The notes under the pieces were generated by a model. The model did not search any database and had not been told where the DNA came from. It saw only the letters and a program-made list of their open reading frames with translations. Shown piece by piece: positions 57,119 to 64,000 of a stretch of DNA of 64,000 nucleotides. The stretch is taken from the NCBI GenBank assembly GCA_025928545.1, contig JAICJH010000008.1:62001-126000 (forward strand), read 5' to 3'. The stretch's first letter is position 1. Each line of letters begins with the position of its first letter. The position numbers were made by a program, and so were the translations under genes. This stretch comes from Bryobacteraceae bacterium (GTDB lineage Bacteria; Acidobacteriota; Terriglobia; Bryobacterales; Bryobacteraceae).

Positions 57119-57187
57119 TTGACTTCCCTCAGTCCGCCCTGATAGCATCCAATAGATTTTTCGCAACGCGATTTGCATATTAAGCAA
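57119..57187 (+). promoter_or_regulatory. Promoter and composite operator of the YdcZ-type gene
   Basis: -35 TTGACT (57119-57124) and -10 TAGCAT (57143-57148) have an 18-bp spacer. TTGCATATTAAGCAA (57173-57187) is a 15-bp unit; the preceding GCAA (57163-57166) gives the same GCAA-N6-TTGC-N7-GCAA arrangement as at receptor 6, again 21 bp in phase. Confidence 0.65.
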
Positions 57188-57205
57188 CGGAATGGATGAA
57201 CTGAA

Positions 57206-57655
57206 ATGAAACTGCCCCTATACGCATTGACTGTTTTCCTTGGAGTTGTACTCGCGGTTCATCTCGCGATGAATGGCAAAGTCGGGGCGGTCCTCGGCAA
57301 TGCGCGCGTAGGCAACGCCCTTTTCTGGTGCATCGGAGCTTTTGGCGCCGTTGTGATCGGGTTGAGCGGATGGCAATCCGGCGCACTCGGTCCGCTGTCG
57401 CAGGTTCATCCCTTCCTGCTCACCGCTGGCCTCATGGGGGCGAGCCTCGTGTTCGCAATTGCGTGGCTGATTCCGCAGGCTGGCGCGGGCCCTGTGATGA
57501 TCACTCTGATCGCAGGTCAGATCCTCGGCGGCATGGTGATGTCCCATTTCGGCCTGCTCGGCTCGCCGGTGCAGCCTGTTTCTCTGACCAATCTATTGGG
57601 CGCGCTCGTTATGATGGCGGGCGTCGCGATGGCGACGTACATCCCGGCACAGTAA
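57206..57655 (+). CDS. DMT-family membrane protein (DUF606/YdcZ type)
   Basis: Encodes 149 aa with five hydrophobic helices, the size and pattern of YdcZ/DUF606 half-transporters (TVFLGVVLAVHLAMNGKVGA at the N-terminus, ITLIAGQILGGMVMSHFGLL in the middle). These small drug/metabolite-superfamily proteins act in the inner membrane, often as dimers, with mostly unknown substrates. GGATGAA precedes the ATG. It has its own promoter and operator but lies only 131 bp before the dehydrogenase gene, so read-through is possible. Co-regulation with receptors hints at solute export or import in the same pathway. Confidence 0.85.
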   Translation: MKLPLYALTVFLGVVLAVHLAMNGKVGAVLGNARVGNALFWCIGAFGAVVIGLSGWQSGALGPLSQVHPFLLTAGLMGASLVFAIAWLIPQAGAGPVMITLIAGQILGGMVMSHFGLLGSPVQPVSLTNLLGALVMMAGVAMATYIPAQ

Positions 57656-57680
57656 GCGCTGGGTGAATTCCGCGCGAGCG

Positions 57681-57719
57681 GTATAATCGTAGACGCAAGC
57701 AGTTTTGCGTAATACGCAC
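57681..57719 (+). promoter_or_regulatory. Operator and -10 of the dehydrogenase-transketolase operon
   Basis: A consensus -10 TATAAT lies at 57682-57687 with no clear -35. TTGCGTAATACGCAC (57705-57719) matches 14 of 15 positions and is the best single statement of the motif. A perfect right arm ACGCAA (57693-57698) ends a second unit exactly 21 bp upstream, which overlaps the -10. Leader to 57785 otherwise empty. Confidence 0.68.
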
Positions 57720-57785
57720 CGCTCCCCATCGGAGGCGGCGGATTCCACACAGGAAAAGCCGCGCCGGCGGGCACAAGGACATCAA

Positions 57786-59309
57786 ATGGTCGCACAGGAA
57801 ATTAAGAGAACCGGCTTCATCGTGGACGGGAAGTCCCAGACATCCCGTAGTACCAGACATTTTGATATCTTCAATCCAAGCACGGGCGAAGTCATCGCAC
57901 AGGTGCCGGACTGCACTCGCGAAGAAATAGACATCGCGGTCCAGTCGGCCGTCAAGGCGTTCCGCCCCTGGGCCGATACGCCGGTGATGAAGCGCGTGCA
58001 GGTCCTGTTTAAGTTTCGTGAACTGCTCGAAGCCAACATGACGGAACTGACCCGCATGGTGGCGACGGAGCACGGCAAAGTCTGGGATGAGGCCTACGGC
58101 GATGTACTGAAGGCCCGGGAAGTTGTCGAAGTGGCCTGCGGCGTTCCTTCGCTTTCAGTCGGCGAATCGCTGATGAATGCGTCGGCGGGTTATGACACGG
58201 TGCTTTATCGCGAGCCCGTCGGCGTATTTGCCGGAATCACACCGTTTAATTTTCCGGCGATGATCCCCATGGGCTGGATGATGCCGCTTTGCGTCGCCCT
58301 TGGCAACACATTAGTGCTGCGCCCTTCGCCGGTCACGCCGCTGACGTCGATTCGCATGCTCGAATTGCTCTATGATGCAGGCTTGCCGGAAGGAGTAGTG
58401 AATCTGGTAACCAGTGGACCGGAACAGGCTGAACGACTGGTGTCGCATCCCGACGTCAAAGGCGTAATGTTTGTCGGTTCCACGCGCGTGGGTAAACAGG
58501 TGTACGAGAACGCGGCGAAGCACGGCAAGCGGGTCCAGACTCTCTGCCAGGCAAAGAACCATGCCCTCGTGATGGAGGACGCCCCCATTGAGCGGACCGC
58601 GCGCGGCATCATCAACGGTGCATTCGGATGCGCCGGCGAACGCTGCATGGCGCTGCCTGTTGTCGCGGTACAGGAATCGATCGCGGATGAACTGGTGGCG
58701 GCCCTGGTTCGTTTTGCAAAAGAACGCAAACTCGGACCGGGCTACGAGAAATCCTCGGATCTTGGTCCGCTGGTCACGGCTGCCCACAAAAAGTCGGTTA
58801 CCGACTGGATCCAGCGTGGATTGGACGAAGGCGCGAATCTTGTGCTGGACGGCCGCGACGCGGTGGTGGATGGTTATGAAAACGGATTCTTCCTGGGACC
58901 CTGTATCTTCGATCATGTCGAACCTGGCATGAGCGTCGGCGATCAGGAAATTTTTGGCCCGGTTCTTTCCGTGAAGCGTGTGAAGGATTTTGAAGAAGGC
59001 CTGAACCTGATGAATTCCAATCCTTACGCGAACGGTTCTGTGATCTTTACTCAGAACGGATATTACAGCCGCGAATTCGCGCGCCGATCCGACGCCGGCA
59101 TGGTGGGGATCAACGTCAGCATTCCCGTGCCCTGCAGCGTGTTTCCATTTTCCGGCCACAAACAATCGTTTTTCGGCGACCTTCACGCCATGGGAAAAGA
59201 CGGCATCCGTTTCTTCACCCAGGTAAAATCGGTCACCACAACCTGGTTCGATGCGGAGGAACTAAAGCGCGAAAAAATCGATACCTGGGATGGCATGCTG
59301 GGGCGCTGA
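57786..59309 (+). CDS. mmsA: Methylmalonate/malonate-semialdehyde dehydrogenase (CoA-acylating)
   Basis: Encodes 507 aa from the ATG at 57786, which has AAGGAC 6 nt upstream; the frame extends 27 codons into the leader. It is a full-length aldehyde dehydrogenase of the MmsA/IolA type: the catalytic C287 sits in FGCAGERCMA, and the family's FAGITPFNFPAMIPMGWM and KNHALVMEDA stretches are present. MmsA converts methylmalonate or malonate semialdehyde with CoA and NAD to propionyl- or acetyl-CoA, in valine or inositol breakdown. The usual NMGAKNH is TLCQAKNH here, a change close to the active site, so specificity could differ. First gene of an operon with a transketolase 1 nt downstream. Confidence 0.88.
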   Translation: MVAQEIKRTGFIVDGKSQTSRSTRHFDIFNPSTGEVIAQVPDCTREEIDIAVQSAVKAFRPWADTPVMKRVQVLFKFRELLEANMTELTRMVATEHGKVWDEAYGDVLKAREVVEVACGVPSLSVGESLMNASAGYDTVLYREPVGVFAGITPFNFPAMIPMGWMMPLCVALGNTLVLRPSPVTPLTSIRMLELLYDAGLPEGVVNLVTSGPEQAERLVSHPDVKGVMFVGSTRVGKQVYENAAKHGKRVQTLCQAKNHALVMEDAPIERTARGIINGAFGCAGERCMALPVVAVQESIADELVAALVRFAKERKLGPGYEKSSDLGPLVTAAHKKSVTDWIQRGLDEGANLVLDGRDAVVDGYENGFFLGPCIFDHVEPGMSVGDQEIFGPVLSVKRVKDFEEGLNLMNSNPYANGSVIFTQNGYYSREFARRSDAGMVGINVSIPVPCSVFPFSGHKQSFFGDLHAMGKDGIRFFTQVKSVTTTWFDAEELKREKIDTWDGMLGR

Positions 59310-59310
59310 C

Positions 59311-61428
59311 ATGATCGAGCAAGCGACTGTTTTGAGCCGCCAGCGCAATATTGCCGGAACGCCCGAGTATCTGCGGCGGCAGGGATTCCTGAAACTGCTG
59401 GAGATCAAGGATTCCGATATTCGGATCCTCACGATCGAACAATGCCGTGATGCGGCCGATAAAGGCCTGCACGCCGGTGGAGCGTTTTCCGCCACCATCC
59501 CGCTGGTCGCGCTGTTTTACGGCGGCTTCCTGAACCTCGACGTCGAGGACCCGACACGGGTCGGTCAGGACACCTTCGTCCTCAGCAAGGGACATGCTGT
59601 AGCCGCGTTGGCATCCATCTATGCGGAACTCGGCTACTTCGACAGGTCTGTCCTGAAGGGCTCCCGCTCATACGACAGTATTCTCAACGGGCACCCAGGA
59701 CCAGTGCTGCCGGGGATCCAGATTGCCACCGGGCCCATGGGGCAGGGAATGCCTGTCGCGCAGGGTTTTGCAATTGCGGGTCGCGGGAGTCCACGCTTCG
59801 ATTCCTACGCGATGACGGGCGATGGCGAATTGCAGGAAGGCACTATCTGGGAAGCCGTAATGTTCGCTGGCCAGAAGCGCCTCGACAATCTCTGCGTTCT
59901 CGTGGATCAGAACAACGGCCAGCTGGACATTGCCAACCGCATGGTTTTCCCGACTCCGCGCCTCGAATCCGTGTTTGAATCGTTCGACTGGCAGGTCTTC
60001 AGCGTGGACGCCACCCAGTACAATGGCGTGCTCGCAGCGCTCGATCAGTTTCGGTATGGAGCGCGCAACGGCAAGCCGACCGCGATCGTCTGCCACAGTT
60101 CCAAGGGCTACGGCGCCTGCTCGGACGCTCTGAATAAACACAAGGTTGCCCTCGGCAAGGACATCATCGAACAGGAATTGCTGTTGCAGCATCGCCGCCG
60201 CGAAGCCCGCGTTGAAGATTTCGCGGCATTCTTCCGCGCCGTGGATCCCGCCACGCGGGAGCAGCTGACCGGGATGGCCGAAAGCATGCACCTTCGTGTT
60301 GCGAAGGATTCGTCCGCTGGCTTCGGCATGCGCCAGGTGATCGGCCCCGTATTAACCCGCCGGGCCGCGCCCCGGCGAAAGAACATTGAGTATGACCCTG
60401 CGGTGCTGCCTCTTGTCGATGCCGCAAAGGACTACGCCGCCTCCGATATTGTCACCGCGGCCATGAAGGTCTTCGCCCGCGATTCAGCGGTGGTGTCAAT
60501 CGATGCCGATCTCGGTACCACCAGCGGTCTCGAAGCCGGTGTTGCCTATGTCGACCAGCTCCGTGCCCTGAACACGGGCGTCGCCGAAGCCAACATGATG
60601 AATATTGGTGAGGCCTTCGCCGCGCTGGGACGCAACACCTGGGTCAGTACGTTTTGCCCGTTTTTCAACTGGCAGGTCCTGCGTCGAATTGCGGTGGGTC
60701 ATCAGGAGCGCCTCGAATCCATCGCTGATCCGAAGAGCTGGCTCAGCGATGGCCATGGGCTTGACCTCACATTCCTGGCGACTGGCCCGGATTTCGAAAC
60801 CCGCACCAACGGTGCGACTCATATGGGGAATGACGACATCACAATCTTCGACGGCGTTGCCCATCTGCGGATCGTGAATGTATCCTGCCCTCGTCAGTTA
60901 CTCAGCCTGATGAAATGGATCATGGCAGGCAATCGCGGCATGCTGTACGTCAGAGTGATGCGGGCGCCTTCCCCGGTGCTCTATGGGGACGATTTCGAGT
61001 TTGAATTCGGACGGTCCTGGGTTTTGAGAAGCAGCCCCGAAGATAAGGTTGTTATCGTCTCCAGCGGGCGGGGAGCGCATGAAGCGCTGGCCGCATCAAA
61101 GGAATGCGCTGCCCGCGGCTTGGCGGTCGGGGTGATTGACATGCCTTCAGTAGACGAAAGTTGCCTCCTCCGTCTGTGTGACTCCGGAAAGCTCGTTGTG
61201 TTTGCCGAGCAGAACAACGGCTATCTTTGGCAAAACGCAATCCGGACCGCGGCCCGCCACGGGAAGCATTTTGACCGCATACTAACGCTCAACGCTTTGA
61301 CGCCTGACGGACAGGCGCAATACATCCACTCCGGTACCTACGAGCAGTTGCTCGATGCATTCAGCCTTTCACCCGCGAAACTCGCAGCCAGGCTGATTGA
61401 CCACATGAAAGCCGAGACCGTTCAATGA
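59311..61428 (+). CDS. Transketolase-like thiamine-diphosphate enzyme
   Basis: Encodes 705 aa from the ATG at 59311, 1 nt after the dehydrogenase stop; an in-frame GTG seven codons earlier overlaps that gene. The length and domain order are those of full transketolase: a TPP domain with SKGHA (H95) and the GDG motif at 170-172 (TGDGELQEGTIWEA), a pyrimidine-binding domain with the catalytic-Glu segment GVAEANMMNIGEA, and a C-terminal domain. The sequence departs from housekeeping transketolases in several loops (CPFFNWQVLRRI, HSSKGYGACSD), so it may act on another ketose or be a dedicated paralogue. Coupling to mmsA and a cupin suggests a carbon-salvage pathway. Confidence 0.87.
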   Translation: MIEQATVLSRQRNIAGTPEYLRRQGFLKLLEIKDSDIRILTIEQCRDAADKGLHAGGAFSATIPLVALFYGGFLNLDVEDPTRVGQDTFVLSKGHAVAALASIYAELGYFDRSVLKGSRSYDSILNGHPGPVLPGIQIATGPMGQGMPVAQGFAIAGRGSPRFDSYAMTGDGELQEGTIWEAVMFAGQKRLDNLCVLVDQNNGQLDIANRMVFPTPRLESVFESFDWQVFSVDATQYNGVLAALDQFRYGARNGKPTAIVCHSSKGYGACSDALNKHKVALGKDIIEQELLLQHRRREARVEDFAAFFRAVDPATREQLTGMAESMHLRVAKDSSAGFGMRQVIGPVLTRRAAPRRKNIEYDPAVLPLVDAAKDYAASDIVTAAMKVFARDSAVVSIDADLGTTSGLEAGVAYVDQLRALNTGVAEANMMNIGEAFAALGRNTWVSTFCPFFNWQVLRRIAVGHQERLESIADPKSWLSDGHGLDLTFLATGPDFETRTNGATHMGNDDITIFDGVAHLRIVNVSCPRQLLSLMKWIMAGNRGMLYVRVMRAPSPVLYGDDFEFEFGRSWVLRSSPEDKVVIVSSGRGAHEALAASKECAARGLAVGVIDMPSVDESCLLRLCDSGKLVVFAEQNNGYLWQNAIRTAARHGKHFDRILTLNALTPDGQAQYIHSGTYEQLLDAFSLSPAKLAARLIDHMKAETVQ

Positions 61429-61811
61429 GCGTCCCATCGAATCATGAGAGCGAAGTAGAAGGCCTCGACCTTCCCGGTCGCAATCTGCGCTGGCTCGTCA
61501 ATGCCGAGACCCTGGGTTCAAAGCACATGTCTGTCTGCCTGATCCGGGTCGCTCCGGGTGACAAGGTGCGGCCGGCGCATTCCCACCCGAATGGGGAAGA
61601 AGCGATTCACATCATCACCGGCGAGGGGCGGGTAATGGTGGATGGTGAGGTCAGCCCCGTCCGGGCCGGAACGACGGTGTTGTTTCCCCAGGGGCAGATT
61701 CATATGCTGCACAACACTGGTGCGACGGAAATGAAGGTAATTTGTTTTTTTGCGCCACAAACGAACCTGGATAACTACAAATTCTTCGACGACGTGGATT
61801 TCCCGGATTAG
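61425..61811 (+). CDS. Small cupin-domain protein
   Basis: Encodes 128 aa as a single conserved beta-barrel. The first cupin motif, AHSHPNGEEAIHIITGEG, has the two His and one Glu metal ligands; the second reads FPQGQIHMLHNTG with the third His. Its ATG overlaps the transketolase stop (ATGA), showing translational coupling. Single-domain cupins serve as sugar or keto-acid isomerases, dioxygenases or binding proteins; nothing here decides which. It closes the operon, 25 bp from the convergent FG-GAP gene, with a short TCCGGT/ACCGGA inverted repeat between. Confidence 0.87.
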   Translation: MSVPSNHESEVEGLDLPGRNLRWLVNAETLGSKHMSVCLIRVAPGDKVRPAHSHPNGEEAIHIITGEGRVMVDGEVSPVRAGTTVLFPQGQIHMLHNTGATEMKVICFFAPQTNLDNYKFFDDVDFPD

Positions 61812-61836
61812 TCCGGTGTGAAGAAACCAGACCGGA

Positions 61837-63825
61837 TCATTTCCGGCCTCCAGTGGCCTGCGCCCTGTGCTTGCCCCAAAAAATAAATAGTCCGCGATCG
61901 GTGGCTGTGACAATATCCATCGAGCCGTCTTTGTTCAGATCGACAGCCAGTATGCTGGAACCGGCGCCGGATCTGTTATGGATCAGTTCCGGAACAAACT
62001 CCGCTCCCCCGGGCGCCTTGGGATTTCGAACTGTCCGGTACCAGTAGAGTACCGGCGCACCGTAAGCATCCGGGTCGTGCAGACTGTCCTCGTGCGACCA
62101 ATAGCGCTTGCCGACAATCATGTCCGGCGCACCGTCGCCATCCACATCCGCGAAAGCCAGCCCGTGGCTTTCCGAAAAGGTCACTCCGCCGGCATTAGTC
62201 TTCGCATTGGAGTAATCCTTCATGATCGGATGCTCAATGAAAGATATCTTGCCGGCCGCCCCCCGCTTCTGCTCGTACCACGACAAGCCGAAACCGTGCG
62301 CCGACGTGCTGGTCACTACGTCGTTCAGTCCGTCGCCATTGACGTCGTATACCCCCATCAGGGCGCCGCCGGCCATCATCGTTACGCCGCTGGTCAGACT
62401 GACGTTGCCGACCAACCCGCCGCCGCCGCTGCCCAGGTTGTCCCGGTAATAACGGCCGAACGTCTCCGGATGGTACGTCCAGAGTTCCTTGCCGCCGGGC
62501 CCCGGGTTCTCCCACCAGCCAAACACATTCAGCAGGTCCGGGCGTCCATCGCCATTGATGTCGCCGACGCCGATACCGTGCTGGATTCCGTAGCCTGGCC
62601 CGGAGACACTGTGCACGACCCACCGTCCGGTTGGATTGGCGGCGTCGGGCTTGGCGTAGACGACGCCGTCTGTTCTGCTCATGAAGACGATCTCGGGTTT
62701 CCCATCGCCGTCGATATCCCGGGCATCCCAGACTTCGCTCCCGATCGCGGGAAGCACCTGGTATTTGTCCCAGCGGCGAGATTCTCCCTGTGGGTTGACA
62801 TAAAGGGACGTCCCGCACAGGACGTCGGGCCAGCCGTCGCCCGTGAAGTCATACGCGACCGAGAGCATACAATCGTTCGCGTATTCCGTCGAGGGGTTCA
62901 TGGTGCGCGCCGGAAGGATTTCCCGCGACTTCGTATAATCCGGACCAAAGTAGATAAAGGGACCGGCCAGCAGGTCGAGAACGCCATCTTTGTTGAAGTC
63001 GGCTGCGGCAGCGGACCAGGCGTAATAAAACTCGTCGAGGCGCTGCATCCGAAAACGGCTCGAAACCTGTTCAGCCGGAGCATTCCGAATGGCCAGATCT
63101 TTGTACGCGATGTCCTTCCAGCGCACCTCGCCCGACCCGCCCACAAAGAGGGCAATCGGACCAAAGCGCCCGTTCTCCTCATCGGCCCGGCCGATGGTCG
63201 CCTCACTGATGTCGTTCACCCAGGCTCGAACGCTGTTCTCGTCGATCATGGTTTCTACCGAATTCCAGTCGACGGATCGCGGACTGGGCTTGGGTGCCGC
63301 AAACGGTATGTCTGCCGGGGCAACACCCGGAGCGCCGCCTCGCCCACCTCCTCGACCGCCGCCACGGCCGGCCGGATTCGCCGCGGGGAGAATCCGGGGG
63401 CTGGTTTGGGCTGGCGGCAATTTCTCTCGCTGGAGTTCCTTGCCGTCCTGATCGAGTGTCACCCGGTAAGCCGCGACGTCTCCCTCCGTGAGCGAAACGT
63501 AGATGCCCTTCATACCTCCCGCGGTCTTTTCCGCACGGAGCAGGATGCCCGTCTGGCAGCCGCTGTTGCAGCGGAAACTGGCATAGAATGCCACGTCCTG
63601 ATAGGAATGATCGAGCACGAGCCAGCCACCGTAACCGCCCTGCTTCACGGTTCCGACCACTTCCCCGTTTTCGACGCGCCAGTTGGCCTGACCCAAAGTG
63701 TGCCACCCAGCCAGGCTGGTAGCCCTGAACGTAACCTCGGCAATCCAATTAGGCACAGAAGCCAAAACTGGGAAGAAAGACCAGGCGATAGTCGCGGGGA
63801 TTAGCCAGAATCGTTTCTTGTTCAT
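61837..63825 (-). CDS. Exported DUF1080-like plus FG-GAP repeat protein (paralogue 2)
   Basis: Encodes 662 aa with the same layout as the gene at 34168-36147. A signal peptide is followed by a DUF1080-like domain at about 28-260 (SLAGWHTLGQANWRVENGEV, QTGILLRAEKTAGGMKGIYV) and seven FG-GAP calcium loops (DFNKDGVLDLL, DIDGDGKPEIV, DINGDGRPDLL, DLNKDGSMDIV). The Gly/Arg-rich insert falls at the same place in the first domain (about 63310-63400) but with different spacing and flanks. AAGGAGA stands about 10 nt before the ATG. Unlike paralogue 1 it lacks the shared operator and has no mutarotase-like partner gene. Probably a periplasmic or surface carbohydrate-binding or -cleaving protein. Confidence 0.85.
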   Translation of the reverse strand: MNKKRFWLIPATIAWSFFPVLASVPNWIAEVTFRATSLAGWHTLGQANWRVENGEVVGTVKQGGYGGWLVLDHSYQDVAFYASFRCNSGCQTGILLRAEKTAGGMKGIYVSLTEGDVAAYRVTLDQDGKELQREKLPPAQTSPRILPAANPAGRGGGRGGGRGGAPGVAPADIPFAAPKPSPRSVDWNSVETMIDENSVRAWVNDISEATIGRADEENGRFGPIALFVGGSGEVRWKDIAYKDLAIRNAPAEQVSSRFRMQRLDEFYYAWSAAAADFNKDGVLDLLAGPFIYFGPDYTKSREILPARTMNPSTEYANDCMLSVAYDFTGDGWPDVLCGTSLYVNPQGESRRWDKYQVLPAIGSEVWDARDIDGDGKPEIVFMSRTDGVVYAKPDAANPTGRWVVHSVSGPGYGIQHGIGVGDINGDGRPDLLNVFGWWENPGPGGKELWTYHPETFGRYYRDNLGSGGGGLVGNVSLTSGVTMMAGGALMGVYDVNGDGLNDVVTSTSAHGFGLSWYEQKRGAAGKISFIEHPIMKDYSNAKTNAGGVTFSESHGLAFADVDGDGAPDMIVGKRYWSHEDSLHDPDAYGAPVLYWYRTVRNPKAPGGAEFVPELIHNRSGAGSSILAVDLNKDGSMDIVTATDRGLFIFWGKHRAQATGGRK

Positions 63826-63851
63826 TGCTGCAGATTCTCCTTCCGCTCCTG

Positions 63852-63873
63852 ATTGTACGACCTCATATACAAT
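63852..63873. promoter_or_regulatory. Inverted repeat in a divergent intergenic region
   Basis: ATTGTA (63852-63857) and TACAAT (63868-63873) are perfect inverted arms around 10 nt, within the 74 bp between paralogue 2 and the next, divergent gene. TATACA in the right arm and TACAAT on the other strand could be -10 elements. The sequence is unlike the TTGC-N7-GCAA operator, so another regulator is implied. Confidence 0.35.
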
Positions 63874-63899
63874 TGAAAAACTAAAGGAGAAAGCCCGTC

Positions 63900-64000
63900 A
63901 TGAAGGCTCCTCAGGTTACACGCAGGACCGCCCTGGCAGCCGTCGGCGGTATGACTCTTTCCAGCCGGGCGGCGGCTCAGACAGGCAAGTATCCCAGGAA
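63900..64000 (+). CDS. Tat-exported protein, truncated by the window edge
   Basis: AAAGGAG stands 9 nt before the ATG at 63900, and 33 codons are visible. The product starts MKAPQVTRRTALAAVGGM and continues to a likely cleavage site near SRAAAQ, a twin-arginine signal. The mature protein begins TGKYPR and runs off the window, so its family cannot be named. Confidence 0.7.
   Translation, partial: MKAPQVTRRTALAAVGGMTLSSRAAAQTGKYPR

Overview
The window looks like part of an Acidobacteria chromosome, probably a Solibacter/Bryobacter relative. The evidence is the mix of gene families: six very large Oar-type TonB-dependent receptors with a carboxypeptidase-regulatory-like N-terminal domain, PQQ beta-propeller dehydrogenases fused to cytochrome c, DUF1552/DUF1592 (planctomycete-type cytochrome) proteins, FG-GAP proteins carrying a DUF1080-like domain, many Tat-exported proteins and GC-rich coding. 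This is family knowledge, not a database match. I saw no rRNA, tRNA, CRISPR array, transposase or phage gene.

Layout. 1-2.1 kb: lactonase-like beta-propeller plus NAD-dependent epimerase operon. 2.1-3.4 kb: a membrane-anchored putative regulator facing two palindromes. 3.7-13.3 kb: two TonB-dependent receptors and a membrane TPR protein. 13.4-21.8 kb: two divergent receptors. 22-24.8 kb: DinB protein, then a compact operon of two tiny ORFs, a DUF899 protein and an ECF sigma factor. 24.9-31.3 kb (minus): DUF1592, DUF1552, ankyrin and NHL-type exported proteins. 31.4-36.1 kb (minus): a gene remnant, a secreted protein of unknown function and an FG-GAP/DUF1080 operon. 36.2-41 kb: PQQ-cytochrome dehydrogenase and three short-chain dehydrogenases. 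41-45.6 kb (minus): Tat-exported TIM-barrel protein and a receptor. 46-51.4 kb: hexuronate-type MFS transporter, GH43 xylosidase, second PQQ-cytochrome dehydrogenase. 51.7-57.7 kb: receptor, seven-heme TPR cytochrome lipoprotein, YdcZ-type transporter. 57.8-61.8 kb: methylmalonate-semialdehyde dehydrogenase, transketolase and cupin operon. 61.8-64 kb: second FG-GAP/DUF1080 protein and a truncated Tat-exported protein.

Taken together the genes read as a carbohydrate and sugar-acid scavenging region: outer-membrane uptake, periplasmic PQQ oxidation, uronate-type import, xyloside cleavage, dehydrogenation, lactone opening, semialdehyde and transketolase steps. The substrate is inferred, not shown.

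The main discovery is in the non-coding DNA. A 15-bp palindrome, consensus TTGCGYAATRCGCAA, lies in ten intergenic regions (one of them divergent, so eleven transcription units) next to readable sigma-70 promoters. It precedes five of the six receptors, both PQQ dehydrogenases, two SDR genes, the YdcZ transporter and the aldehyde dehydrogenase operon. In nine of the ten regions a second full or half site can be found exactly 21 bp away. This suggests one unknown regulator, encoded elsewhere, binding in tandem two helical turns apart. A second cross-cutting pattern is a Gly/Arg-rich (RGG-like) insert in six exported proteins from at least four families.
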